Program-made: the position numbers and the translations under genes
Shown here: piece after piece, positions 43,391 to 51,443 of the stretch
Layout: each line of letters starts with the position of its first letter
How positions within the stretch are numbered: position 1 is the first letter of the stretch
The notes under the pieces: model-generated
What the model was told of the DNA's origin: nothing
What the model saw: only the letters and a program-made list of their open reading frames with translations
The model's database searches: none
Assembly: GCA_019239425.1 (NCBI GenBank)
Contig: JAFAZX010000029.1
Span: 50,544-114,543 of the forward strand
DNA: 64,000 bases
Direction of reading: 5' to 3'
DNA from: Acidobacteriota bacterium
GTDB taxonomy: Bacteria > Acidobacteriota > Blastocatellia > Pyrinomonadales > Pyrinomonadaceae

Positions 43391-43615
43391 AAAGAGTTCC
43401 CTCCTTCAGTAGCTCGTGTGTGGCGCCCGTCGGGCGGGGCGTTCTTTAAGGTCTGGTGCGCGCCCCTCGGCCGACCGCGTCCCCCACGCCTTCCGCGTGC
43501 AGTGGCCGACGCCGGCTCGAAGGGCGCGCTCGTTGAGATGTCTCAAAGGCTATGAAGAGTTAGCCCGGCCCTGATTACGAATCCGTTACATTGCGCTTGC
43601 GTCTGAGGGAGGCAA
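43391..43615. other. Non-coding spacer, nothing identified
   Basis: The spacer between the unknown exported protein gene and the next hairpin. No ORF with a plausible ribosome site, terminator or clear promoter box is visible here. It contains the leader of the minus-strand gene at 42623-43390. Confidence 0.5.
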
Positions 43616-43720
43616 GCAGGCAGTAGGCAGTAGAAAACAGAGGCGGCACGTCTCAGGCATAACCCGAGCGCGCCGCCAGCTTCACTACTGTCTACCGTCT
43701 ACTGTCTACTGACTACTGCC
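43616..43720. repeat. Heptamer hairpin, AGTAGGC/AGTAGAC family
   Basis: The left arm 43616-43633 (about 2.5 units) pairs with part of the right arm 43685-43720 (five units), so the arms are unequal. The loop starts AAAACAGAGGCGGC and holds a small GGCGGC/GCCGCC stem, like the loop at 49072. It lies after the metallothionein-like gene. Confidence 0.85.
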
Positions 43721-43725
43721 CTTTC

Positions 43726-43881
43726 TCACCCGCAGTCGGGGTGGTGGCAGCTACAGGATATTTCGAAGTGTATGTTCTTGGCCGCGTCCTCGCACTCCTC
43801 CGAGCAATACTTGCTGCCCTCCGCCGCCGGGCAGCCGCAGGTCTCGCGAGCGCACTTGTTCTTCGGCTTCTCGTCCGCCAT
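43726..43881 (-). CDS. Metallothionein-like small Cys-rich protein
   Basis: A 51-residue protein, ATG 43881 to TGA 43726, with GGAGG 7 bases before the start. It has eight cysteines in the order C10, C15, C17, C26, C30, C43, C45, C50, plus His46 and His47 in CSCHHPDCG. The CARETCGCPAA part and YCSEEC part match the bacterial (SmtA/BmtA-type) metallothionein pattern, which binds zinc, cadmium or copper in the cytoplasm. Length is normal for that family (about 50-60). It stands alone between two hairpins. No regulator gene of the SmtB type is adjacent. Confidence 0.82.
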   Translation of the reverse strand: MADEKPKNKCARETCGCPAAEGSKYCSEECEDAAKNIHFEISCSCHHPDCG

Positions 43882-43962
43882 CTCAACCTCCTCGATTTCG
43901 GCCGTTCGTGGTCGGGGTTAACTGTGGCCTAAGTTTCGACCCGAGACGCCACGGAAGTCAAG

Positions 43963-44042
43963 AAGTGATGAATGATGAGTGATGAATGATGAATACAGCA
44001 GCGTAGTCATATTCATCATTCATCACTCATCATTCATCACTT
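43963..44042. repeat. Heptamer hairpin, GATGAAT family
   Basis: Arms 43963-43995 and 44010-44042 are perfectly complementary over 33 bases, with a 14-nt loop. The units are GATGAAT and GATGAGT. It lies between the start side of the metallothionein gene and the stop of the next gene; the stop is 3 bases away. Confidence 0.93.
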
Positions 44043-44044
44043 CC

Positions 44045-44719
44045 TCAAGGCGCTTGCTGGACGATGATGCGGACGCGCTCTTTGCCTACGACGACTTCGA
44101 GCGGGTTGCCGAGTTGGAGGGGGATGGTCTTGCCGTTGACGTTGATTTCGAGCGGCGGCACGGCCGCGGGCGTCGTCGCGGCCGCGGCGGCCGGCGGCGT
44201 GTTTGCAGAAGGCGTGCCCGGCTCGGCCGGCGGCGGCGCGGTCTGTTCGCGCGGCTTGGCGACGTCGCCCGTGCGCGTCAGAAGCGTCGTCGCCACGAGG
44301 CGCCACGTCGAGGGCGTGCAGGTCAGGCGCAGCCCCGGCGTGTCCACCTCGACCTGCTCTTGCGGCGCGAAGGCTTCGAGCTTCCAGAGCCCCTCGCCAC
44401 AGCGCACGCCGTCCTCGCCGTAGAAGGTCGCCCAGCCCGCCACGTAGTTGTAGAAGACGGGGCTGCGGTTCTCGACCACCAGCCGCGTGTTGCGCACGGG
44501 CGCCTCGGGCGTCCCCGCCAGGGCCTGCGTCCGCAGACGCCCGCCGAGCGCCTCGTTCCCCGCCACGTCGTAAGCCACCGCCGCCTGCGCCAGGGGCACG
44601 TGCGGCTCGCTCGGCCGCACGTCCGAAGTGGTCGCCGCCGTCTGCTGCCGCGCCTGCGCGACCGCCGCGCCGCACGCCGACAGCGCCAGGCACAGAGCCG
44701 CGCGGACAATCCTCCTCAT
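44045..44719 (-). CDS. Exported protein of unknown function
   Basis: A 224-residue protein with a signal peptide (1-23, ALCLALSACGAAVAQA). The middle has TRLVVENRSPVFYNYVAGWA and GVRCGEGLWKLEAFAPQEQV, suggesting a beta-sandwich domain. A Pro/Ala/Thr-rich linker follows (about 150-185), then a short C-terminal part (PPLEINVNGKTIPLQLGNPL). No family is recognised. GGAGGGG precedes the ATG by 7 bases. Confidence 0.65.
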   Translation of the reverse strand: MRRIVRAALCLALSACGAAVAQARQQTAATTSDVRPSEPHVPLAQAAVAYDVAGNEALGGRLRTQALAGTPEAPVRNTRLVVENRSPVFYNYVAGWATFYGEDGVRCGEGLWKLEAFAPQEQVEVDTPGLRLTCTPSTWRLVATTLLTRTGDVAKPREQTAPPPAEPGTPSANTPPAAAAATTPAAVPPLEINVNGKTIPLQLGNPLEVVVGKERVRIIVQQAP

Positions 44720-44805
44720 ACCCGTCCCCTCCTGTGCTGAAGCTGTTTACGATGGATAACTCTAGTCCCAAAGCAGACGGCGCGCAACGCACCGCGCGCC
44801 GCCCT

Positions 44806-46026
44806 TCACTTCGGATGCCACGACGCGTCGTAGGCGGCGAAGACGACGCTCACAATCTTCAGCGGCTGGCCGCCGGGCATGGGCGAGTTGGAGAGGAGGG
44901 TGACTTGCATCCCGTTGTCGCAGTCCATGATGAAGTCGTTGTCCTGCGCCACGCCGCCCGCCGTCGGAACGAAAAGGTATCCGCCGTGCCAGCGACACGT
45001 CCCATGCTTCACGCTCTGCACGTTCTGCCAGCCCAGCAGGTCGTCGTTCATCTGCTTGCGCTGCGTCTCGTCGAGCAGCGCGTTCGTGTGGCGCAGTTGC
45101 GCGAGGAACGTCGCGAGGTCGTCGGCCGAGAGGTGTATGCCCCCGGCCCCGCACCCCGCCGTCCAGTCGCCGAAGTCCGTGCCGTTGATCGTGCCGGCGG
45201 GGAAGGGGTAGAAGAGCGTCGGCGACTTTTTGTCCGGCGCGCAGCCGACGTTCTTGATGCTCATCGGCGCGAAGATGTTCTTGTCCAGGTAGTCGAGGTA
45301 GGCCGCGCCGAGCGCCGTCCCCTTGTCCGTGACGCCCGCCTCCTTGAAGCCGTTCAGGTAAGGGATGATGAGGCGGAAGAGCGCGAAGTCCTGATTCTTG
45401 TAGCACTGCGACTTGTCGGCGCTCTGCGAGCAGTCGAAGTCCTTCTGCCTGTCGGCCGGCTTGAGGTCGCGCTCGACGAACTGCTTGAGGTCGTTGTACC
45501 CGGTGTTGTTGCCGTTCGGCATCGAGCCGTTCGCCTCGCGGAAGCCGGTGGCGTGCGTCAGCAGGTCTTTGAACGTGAGGTCGCCGACGTTCGCGCCCGG
45601 CTTCCAGTCTCCCGGCAGGTGGGTCTTGATCTTCTCGTCCACGGTCAGGTTGTTCGCCGCGAGCGACTTGAGCACGGCGACGGCCGTGACCGTCTTGTTG
45701 ACGCTGGCGACGTTCATGCGGTCGGAGGTCTTGAACTCCTTCTGCGGCGGGTCGGAGGCGGTGCGCCCGAGGCCGGCCGCCGCCGAGTCGCGCAGCAGAC
45801 CGCCGTAGGAGACCGTCAGCGCGTAGCCGACCGTGTTGCCGTTGAGCGCGTCCTGCATCCGTTTCGAGAACTCCGCGATGGAGAGGCACTCGTTCTCCTG
45901 GCAGACTTTGTCGAGGGGGTCTTGCTTGGTGCCCCCTCCGCCGCCGCAATTGTTGAGGTTGAAGCCGAAGGTTAGAAAGCTGCAGATTGCGAGCAGGGTC
46001 AGGCGTTGCGCCGTCGTGATTCTCAT
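44806..46026 (-). CDS. Beta-lactamase-fold serine hydrolase
   Basis: A 406-residue exported or lipid-anchored protein (LNLNNC lies at the end of the signal sequence, a possible lipobox). It belongs to the class C beta-lactamase/esterase superfamily: SxxK with Ser108 and Lys111 in NVASVNKTVTAVAVLKSL, a Tyr-x-Asn in QCYKNQDFALFRLIIPYL near 200, DLLTHATGFREANGS, and WHGGYLFVPTAGG as a KTG-like region. Such enzymes act as peptidases or esterases; a true beta-lactamase function is not supported. GGAGGT precedes the start. There is no regulator nearby. Confidence 0.85.
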   Translation of the reverse strand: MRITTAQRLTLLAICSFLTFGFNLNNCGGGGGTKQDPLDKVCQENECLSIAEFSKRMQDALNGNTVGYALTVSYGGLLRDSAAAGLGRTASDPPQKEFKTSDRMNVASVNKTVTAVAVLKSLAANNLTVDEKIKTHLPGDWKPGANVGDLTFKDLLTHATGFREANGSMPNGNNTGYNDLKQFVERDLKPADRQKDFDCSQSADKSQCYKNQDFALFRLIIPYLNGFKEAGVTDKGTALGAAYLDYLDKNIFAPMSIKNVGCAPDKKSPTLFYPFPAGTINGTDFGDWTAGCGAGGIHLSADDLATFLAQLRHTNALLDETQRKQMNDDLLGWQNVQSVKHGTCRWHGGYLFVPTAGGVAQDNDFIMDCDNGMQVTLLSNSPMPGGQPLKIVSVVFAAYDASWHPK

Positions 46027-46067
46027 CGTGCGCAGACCTCCGGAGCGGGATGGGCAGAGCGAAGTTG

Positions 46068-47327
46068 TCAGGCGACGACGGGCATGTAGGCCGCGCCGCG
46101 CGGGAGGACGTACCCGGGATCGTTTGTGCCGACGCGGGCGAGGGCTTCTTCAATCGTGCGCGCGGGTTCCATCCGCATGCGGCGCACGTCCTCTTCCCGC
46201 AGGTTCGAGACGAGCTGGACTCGGAACCGCTCGGCCTTCGTCAGAAGCGACCACGCCGTCTGGCCGTTCACCTCGTACCCTTCACGCAGTCGCGCTTCGA
46301 GCGCGCGCGAGTCAGCCGAGTCGAACCACTTGAGGAAGTCGGGCCGGCCCAGGCCGTCGGCGCACTCGGCGACGAGGACGACGTGGCCGCCTTCGGCGCA
46401 GGCGTGGGCGGCCATCTCAAGCGCCTTGTGCGCCTGTATGAGGTCGAGGTCGAACGGCGCGCCGCCGGCGGAGGCGACGACCAAAGGGCGCTTCTCTTTA
46501 ATCTTGACGGCGTGCGAGTCGGCGTACTCGGCGCAGGCCAGGCGGTGCGCGGCGCGCCAGTCGCCCGCGTAGACGCGCACGACCCGCCCGCGCGCGTCGG
46601 TGACGGTGTTGATGAGAAAGGAGGGCGCGGCCTCGGCCGCGATGCGCTCGCACTCCTCGTGCACGGCGTTGCCGTCGAGGCGGCCTGTGCCGACGCCCGC
46701 GCGCCGCCCGCCCTTTTCGAAGTCGAGGGCTTGCAGGTGCGTCGCCTCAATCGTGCGCTTCGAGGCGAGGCCGGGGCAGACGCTCTTGCGCCCGCCGGTG
46801 AAGCCCGCGAAGTAGTGGAAGCCGACCGCGCCCGTGAGGATGACGTGCGAGTGTTCGAAGAGCGCGCGGTTCAGCTCGACGGGCGTGCCGCGCTCGGTCG
46901 CGCCGAAGGGGACGTGCTGCGACTCGTCCGACGCGTCGTGCGCGAGCGTGCGGACGCGCTGCACGATGAAGGGCGTGAGCAGCTCGGCCTTCTCCTCGCG
47001 CGTGACGGGGCGGTGGATGCCCGTCGCGAAGATGATGCGCAGGTCGTAGGGCGCGACGCCGAGCGCGATCAGACGCCGCACGAGCAGGTTGACGACCTGC
47101 GCGCTCCCCGTCGCGCGCGTCGCGTCCGAGACGACGATCAGCACGCTCTCGCCCGGACTGATGATCTCTTCCAGAGGCTGCGAGTCGAAGGGGTCGTCAA
47201 TGAAAGCCCCGACCTCCGCGTCGGAAAGCGGGCGCTCCTCCGGCGCGTCGCGCTCGAGCACCTCGAAGCGCCCGCCCTCGAACCCGAAAGGGATTGTGCC
47301 GCGGCCGTAGCCCAGTTGGATGGTCAT
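46068..47327 (-). CDS. LarA-like nickel-pincer racemase family protein
   Basis: A 419-residue protein of the lactate racemase (LarA/DUF2088) family. The N-terminal domain has VVSDATRATGSAQVV near 68 and FATGIHRPVTREEK near 98, with the catalytic-type His in GIHRP. LAHDASDES follows, then FHYFAGFTGGRKSVCPGLAS near 170, whose lysine matches the cofactor-binding Lys184 of LarA. The nickel-pincer biosynthesis genes larB, larC and larE are not in the window. Substrate is uncertain; several 2-hydroxy acids are used in this family. Its start lies 5 bases from a hairpin and lacks a clear ribosome site. Confidence 0.85.
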   Translation of the reverse strand: MTIQLGYGRGTIPFGFEGGRFEVLERDAPEERPLSDAEVGAFIDDPFDSQPLEEIISPGESVLIVVSDATRATGSAQVVNLLVRRLIALGVAPYDLRIIFATGIHRPVTREEKAELLTPFIVQRVRTLAHDASDESQHVPFGATERGTPVELNRALFEHSHVILTGAVGFHYFAGFTGGRKSVCPGLASKRTIEATHLQALDFEKGGRRAGVGTGRLDGNAVHEECERIAAEAAPSFLINTVTDARGRVVRVYAGDWRAAHRLACAEYADSHAVKIKEKRPLVVASAGGAPFDLDLIQAHKALEMAAHACAEGGHVVLVAECADGLGRPDFLKWFDSADSRALEARLREGYEVNGQTAWSLLTKAERFRVQLVSNLREEDVRRMRMEPARTIEEALARVGTNDPGYVLPRGAAYMPVVA

Positions 47328-47332
47328 AAGAA

Positions 47333-47451
47333 AGTAGGCAGTAGGCAGATGGCAGTGGGCAGTTAAGGGAGCCGCTGTCGAACCTTCCGGATTAATCTTT
47401 CATCTTTGGTCACGCGGAGCGGCTGCCTACTGCCATCTGCCTACCGCCTAC
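47333..47451. repeat. Heptamer hairpin, AGTAGGC family (copy 2 of a homologous pair)
   Basis: The left arm 47333-47365 and right arm 47422-47451 pair with few mismatches. The loop is alignable with that of the element at 12443-12561, including CCGGATTAATCTTTCA and CACGCGGAGCGG. Confidence 0.9.
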
Positions 47452-47456
47452 TGTTT

Positions 47457-47699
47457 TCAAACGCCGAAGCGGACGAGTTCGCGCTCGATGACGTTGAGCG
47501 AGGCGAAGTCCGTCTTGCCGGAGGCGCGCGTCTCGGCGAGCCAGCGGCGGAGCTGGCGCGCCTCGTCGAGCGTCTGGATGCGGCACGCGCCCGTCAGCGC
47601 CAAAGTCACCAGCGCGTCCGGCGCGCCGTGCGTCATCAGCGCCGCCTGCAGGGCCGCCTGCTCGCGCAGGTCGAGGACGATGAGAAGACTGATCTCCAT
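47457..47699 (-). CDS. Small protein of unknown function
   Basis: An 80-residue protein (MEISLLIVLDLREQAALQAA at the start, then ALTGACRIQTLDEARQLRRW). It is helical, acidic-to-neutral and without a signal peptide or cysteine cluster. It has no recognised family. The start has only a weak ribosome site, so the gene is moderately supported. It lies between two repeat elements, which also makes it possible that it is a remnant. Confidence 0.5.
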   Translation of the reverse strand: MEISLLIVLDLREQAALQAALMTHGAPDALVTLALTGACRIQTLDEARQLRRWLAETRASGKTDFASLNVIERELVRFGV

Positions 47700-47717
47700 A
47701 GAAGCTGTCGGCAGTCA

Positions 47718-47822
47718 GCGTTCAGCAGTCAGCTTTCGTCTTTCGCCAACGGCCCTTGTCAGCTTTCAGCTTGAGCCTTCCGGAATGGTCTGGCTGAAAG
47801 CTGAAAGCTGAGTGCTGAACGC
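47718..47822. repeat. Hairpin, GCTGAAA family
   Basis: The left arm (47718-47737, GCGTTCAGCAGTCAGCTTTC) and right arm (47793-47822, CTGAAAGCTGAAAGCTGAGT and on) pair imperfectly. The units are GCTGAAA and AGTCAGC. The loop carries another run of AGCTTTC units. Confidence 0.8.
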
Positions 47823-47826
47823 TTCT

Positions 47827-48786
47827 TCATTCTTTCGAAGAGCGGAAGCAGGCCGTGCCGGAGGTGCAGAAGTGGAACGGCTCGTCCTCGAAGTCCTCGG
47901 TCTCCATCTGGATGGTCAGGTGGTCGACGCCGAACTGTTCGTGGAGCCTGGCGCGCAGAGAGCGCAGCAGCTCGGCCGGCGCGGCGGCGCGCGCGTGGCG
48001 GACGTGCGCCGACAGAGCCTCACGCCCCGAGGTGATCGTCCAGACGTGCAGGTCGTGCACGTCCTCGACGCCGTCCGTCCCCAGAATCGTGTCCTCGACC
48101 GCCGCGAGGTTGATGTGCGCGGGCGTCCCTTCGAGCAGGACGTTCGTCGCCTCGCGGATGAGGCTCCACGAACTCCAGACGATGAGCACGGCGATGAGCG
48201 CGCTGAACAGGGGGTCGGCCGCGTGCCAGCCCTTCCAGGTGATGAGCACGCCCGCGGCGATGGCCCCCACCGACCCGAGCGCGTCGCCGAGCACGTGCAG
48301 CCAGGCGCCGCGCACGTTCAGGTCGCGCTCGTGGTCGCCGTGCAGCATCCACGCGCAGACGAGGTTGACGAAGAGGCCGCCGGCCGCGATGGCCGTCAGC
48401 TCGCCCCCGCGCGCAATCGAAGGCGGCGCGAGCCAGCGGCCGTAGGCGTCGTAGAGGATGAAGAGCGAGACGGCCGCCAGCGCCACCCCGTTCGTGAACG
48501 CCGCCAGAATCTCAAGCCGGTAGTAGCCGTAGGTCTTCGTCGGATTCGCTGGCCGCGCCCCGAACCTCGCGGCCAGCAGCGCCAGCCCGAGCCCGGCCAC
48601 GTCCGCGAGCATGTGCCCCGCGTCGGCCAGCAGCGCGAGGCTCCCCGTCCACCAGCCGCCCGCGGCCTCGGCCAGCATGTACGCGGCCGTCAGCACCAGG
48701 ACGATGAGCAGCCGGCGCCGCCCGCGCTCCGAGAGCGTGTCGTGCGTGTGAGCGTGCGCGTGCCGGTGTCCGTTCGCCGAAGCCAT
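47827..48786 (-). CDS. Cation diffusion facilitator (CzcD/ZitB-like)
   Basis: A 319-residue inner-membrane metal exporter. The N-terminus has a histidine cluster (HRHAHAHTH, 7-15). Six transmembrane helices follow, with the metal-site motifs LLADAGHMLADV near 52-63 and HVLGDALGS near 155-163. The C-terminal cytoplasmic domain has VEDVHDLHVWTITSG near 243 and ARLHEQFGVDHLTIQME. CDF proteins use proton exchange to export Zn2+, Cd2+ or Co2+. It lies 4 kb from the metallothionein-like gene; a shared role in metal handling is possible but not shown by an operon. Confidence 0.9.
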   Translation of the reverse strand: MASANGHRHAHAHTHDTLSERGRRRLLIVLVLTAAYMLAEAAGGWWTGSLALLADAGHMLADVAGLGLALLAARFGARPANPTKTYGYYRLEILAAFTNGVALAAVSLFILYDAYGRWLAPPSIARGGELTAIAAGGLFVNLVCAWMLHGDHERDLNVRGAWLHVLGDALGSVGAIAAGVLITWKGWHAADPLFSALIAVLIVWSSWSLIREATNVLLEGTPAHINLAAVEDTILGTDGVEDVHDLHVWTITSGREALSAHVRHARAAAPAELLRSLRARLHEQFGVDHLTIQMETEDFEDEPFHFCTSGTACFRSSKE

Positions 48787-48830
48787 CTCTGCCTCTTAGC
48801 CCTCGGAGGCGTAAGCTTAGCAGATGAAGA

Positions 48831-49147
48831 GTAATAGTCAGTAGTCATACCGACTTGCGAAATAGAATAAGGCGACTTGTCGCCGGGAGCGCGGGCATCC
48901 CTGCCCGCCAGCGTGCGCTAGCACGCTGACCGTCTCACTCTTTATCTCAACCTTGAGACCGGAAGTCTGACAGCATTCGCGCCGGCGGCGCTCAGGCGGG
49001 CAGGGATGCCCGCGCTCCCAGCTTTGACCGGCCTTATTCTATCTCGCAAGTCGGTATCAGTAGTCAGTAGAAAACAGGAGCGGCGCGCCTTTCATCGGTT
49101 AAGGATGAAGGCTGCGCCGCTTCATATGCCTACTGACTACTGACTAC
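48831..49147. repeat. Heptamer hairpin, AGTCAGT family, interrupted by a MITE
   Basis: The left arm AGTAATAGTCAGTAGTCA (to 48847) continues after the insertion (TCAGTAGTCAGTAG, 49057-49070). Removing the insert and one copy of TCA restores an exact 7-base register. The right arm is 49130-49147 (CTACTGACTACTGACTAC). Confidence 0.88.
48848..49056. mobile_element. 209-bp MITE-like element nested in a hairpin
   Basis: Terminal inverted repeats 48848-48873 and 49031-49056 (26 bases, one mismatch, ends TACCGACTTGCG/CGCAAGTCGGTA). The target duplication is TCA on both sides (48845-48847 and 49057-49059). Inside is a perfect 25-bp inverted repeat (48885-48909 and 48995-49019, GGGAGCGCGGGCATCCCTGC and complement) and a GCGTGC/GCACGC palindrome at 48909-48928. 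It has no coding capacity. The TCA duplication would fit an IS5-related element of the TNA-target type, as inference. Confidence 0.88.
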
Positions 49148-49157
49148 TTGCCTTTAC

Positions 49158-49949
49158 TCACAGTTCGGCCAGGCCGAGGGCGCGGTTGAAGTCGCGGTAG
49201 AGTTCGTTGAGGTCGCGGATGTTCTTCTCAAGCGCGCGCGGGAGGTCGCCGACCTCCTTCATCTGGACGACGAGGTTGGCGCCGGCGAGGAAGGCCGCGT
49301 GCGCGTCGCCCGTGCGCGCGGTGTTCGTCAGTAACACGAAGACCAGCCGCCGCCGCTCCGCGTTGCGCATCGAGGAGACCTCGCGCCCGAGCATCATCGC
49401 GCCCTGCGCGCGCGGGTCGAACTCCGGGTCGAGCACGAGCACGTCGAGCTGATCCTCGCGCATCCGCTCGACCGCCTGCGCGGCGTCGGCCGCGACCGAC
49501 ACGTCGTAGCCCGACTGGCTCAGGAGTCGCGCCGCGTCGCCGCCGAAGGAAGAGCCAGCGCAGACGAGCGCGCGCCGGCGCTCCCAGGAGCGGCGGCCGC
49601 CCGAAGCGGTGACGCGCGGGCCGCCGCCTTCATCCGTCGCCTCGCGCCGCAGCAGCGCCGCGAGCATGCGCAGCACTTCCTCGCTCGACTCCTGCTCCGG
49701 CGCCGCCGGCGCGGGCGGCTCGTTGACGATGGGCGCGGCGACCGTGGGCGCAGCGTCCTGCCGCGGCCGCGCCGAAGCGGGCACGCCGCCGACGGCGGTC
49801 ACGGCGTCGCGCTGCGGCGCGGCGGACGCGGGCGGCTGCGCGTTGACGATCTGCTGGCACTTCGGGCAGCGCACGCTGAAAGGGCGCGCCGGAACCTTGG
49901 CCCCGTCGAGCTGGAGCTTCGTGGTGCAGTTAGGACAGGTGACGATCAT
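49158..49949 (-). CDS. Zinc-ribbon plus receiver-like protein
   Basis: A 263-residue protein. The N-terminal MJ0042-type zinc ribbon (CPNC at 5-8 and CPKC at 28-31) is followed by a Pro/Ala-rich linker (about 38-125) and a C-terminal receiver-like domain (about 126-250, RALVCAGSSFGGDAARLLSQ, LDVLVLDPEF with the phosphoacceptor-like Asp, VFVLLTNT). The domain order is typical of social or gliding bacteria (myxobacteria, acidobacteria) but the function is unknown. It lies upstream of the PilT-like gene in the same direction. Its start abuts a hairpin. Confidence 0.78.
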   Translation of the reverse strand: MIVTCPNCTTKLQLDGAKVPARPFSVRCPKCQQIVNAQPPASAAPQRDAVTAVGGVPASARPRQDAAPTVAAPIVNEPPAPAAPEQESSEEVLRMLAALLRREATDEGGGPRVTASGGRRSWERRRALVCAGSSFGGDAARLLSQSGYDVSVAADAAQAVERMREDQLDVLVLDPEFDPRAQGAMMLGREVSSMRNAERRRLVFVLLTNTARTGDAHAAFLAGANLVVQMKEVGDLPRALEKNIRDLNELYRDFNRALGLAEL

Positions 49950-50049
49950 TGGGTGTTGGGTGTTGGGTGCTGGGTGCTGGGTGTTAGGTGCTGGGTGTTG
50001 GGAAGAACCGGATTTTACCCAACACCTAAAACCCAGAACCCAACACCCT
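49949..50049. repeat. Heptamer hairpin, GGGTGTT family, unequal arms
   Basis: The left arm 49949-50002 contains about seven units (GGGTGTT, GGGTGCT, AGGTGCT). The right arm 50016-50049 contains about 4.5. The PilT-like gene stop TAG (50050-50048) overlaps the end of the right arm. The arms pair with several mismatches. Confidence 0.9.
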
Positions 50050-51283
50050 ATTCAAGCATGTCGAGCATGGAGCCGTTGCCCGCGGGGCGCGCCGGGGCGG
50101 CCGGGGCGGCGGGGAAGGTGCGCGCGGCCGTCGTGCGCTGCTTCGCGGTGAAGGCCGTGGACTCGTCCGGGCGGAAGTCGTCCGTCGCGGACATCCCCTT
50201 GAGCGCGAGCTGCAGGTTGTTGGGGTTCGTGGCGAACGAGAGGCCGTCTTCGAGCGTGATCGCCTCCTGCTCGATCATCTCCTTGATGACGGTGTCGAAG
50301 TCCTGCATGCCGTCGAGCCGGCCGTCGCGCATTGCGTCGAGCAGGGACTTCCCGTCCGACTCGCCCGCGGCGACGTACTCGCGCGTGCGCGGCGTGGACT
50401 TCAGGATTTCGACCGCCGCGATGCGCCCGCGCCCGTCGCCGCGCGGGATCAGCCGCTGCGAGACGATGTAGCGGAACGTCTGCGCGAGCCGCGTCCGGAT
50501 GACCTGCTCCTCGTTCTTCGGGTAGAGGCCGATGATGCGGTCGACCGTCTTCGAGGCGTCGATGGTGTGCAGCGTCGAGAGGACGAGGTGGCCCGTCTCG
50601 GCCGCTTCGAGCGCGATCTCGGTCGTCTCGTAGTCGCGCATCTCGCCGATGAGGATGACCTTCGGAGCCTGCCGCAGCGCCGCGCGCAGCGCCGAGGGGA
50701 AGTCGCGCGCGTCGGAGCCGACCTCGCGCTGGTTAATGGTCGAGCGCTTGTGCGTGTGCAGGAACTCTATCGGGTCTTCGATGGTGACGATGTGGTAGTG
50801 CTGCTGCTGGTTGACGAGGTCGATGACGGCGGCGAGCGTCGTGGACTTGCCGGAGCCGGTCGGCCCCGTCACCAGCACGATGCCGTTGCGCAGCTCGCTG
50901 ATGTCCGCGAGCTGCTTCGGCAGCTGGAGGCCTTCGAGCGTCGGAATCTCGGTCGGGATGACGCGCATGACGATGGAGTACGTCCCGCGCTGCTGGAAGA
51001 CGTTGACGCGGAAGCGCGTGCGCGAAGGCAGGGAGTAGCTCAGGTCGGCCGAGCCCGTGTGCGCGAGCCTCTGCGCGGCGTCGGGGTTGCCGTGCATCAG
51101 GGTCATCGCGATGATCTCGGTCTGGTACGGCGTCAGCTTCTGCAACCCCTGCGACTGGACTGGGCGCAGTTGGCCGTTGACCTCCACCTGCGGCGCCTGG
51201 CCGACTGAGAAGTTAAGGTCGCTGATGCCTTCGGCGGCCTTGAGCATCTGCTCGATGACGGGCGGCAGGTCGAAATATTTCAT
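50048..51283 (-). CDS. PilT-type twitching-motility ATPase
   Basis: A 411-residue ATPase with the PilT layout: an N-terminal PAS-like domain (DLNFSVGQAPQVEVNGQL), Walker A GPTGSGKST at 140-148, Asp box IVTIEDPIEFLH, Walker B PKVILIGEMRDYET and His box ETGHLVLSTLHTIDA. PilT powers retraction of type IV pili. The protein is longer than usual (about 365) owing to a C-terminal tail (TAFTAKQRTTAARTFPAAP, ending SMLDMLE). Start ATG 51283 is inferred from alignment to the family; GTG 51340 would add 19 residues. No pilus structural genes are adjacent. Confidence 0.9.
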   Translation of the reverse strand: MKYFDLPPVIEQMLKAAEGISDLNFSVGQAPQVEVNGQLRPVQSQGLQKLTPYQTEIIAMTLMHGNPDAAQRLAHTGSADLSYSLPSRTRFRVNVFQQRGTYSIVMRVIPTEIPTLEGLQLPKQLADISELRNGIVLVTGPTGSGKSTTLAAVIDLVNQQQHYHIVTIEDPIEFLHTHKRSTINQREVGSDARDFPSALRAALRQAPKVILIGEMRDYETTEIALEAAETGHLVLSTLHTIDASKTVDRIIGLYPKNEEQVIRTRLAQTFRYIVSQRLIPRGDGRGRIAAVEILKSTPRTREYVAAGESDGKSLLDAMRDGRLDGMQDFDTVIKEMIEQEAITLEDGLSFATNPNNLQLALKGMSATDDFRPDESTAFTAKQRTTAARTFPAAPAAPARPAGNGSMLDMLE

Positions 51284-51443
51284 GCGGAAATTGGCGACTC
51301 CGTTGGCGCGGGTAAAGAACCGGGGGCGGGATTTTGACACTCGGAAGCCGGGAACGGGGCACTGCCCCCGGCGACCTTTTTCATAATGTCAGGCCAACGG
51401 GAGAAAAGCAAGTTGAAACTTTTAACGCTTAATATTTTAACAC

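Noticed and set aside
44806..46026. Calling the SxxK hydrolase a beta-lactamase
   Set aside because: The fold is shared by many esterases and peptidases. The SxxK and YxN motifs alone do not establish beta-lactam hydrolysis.
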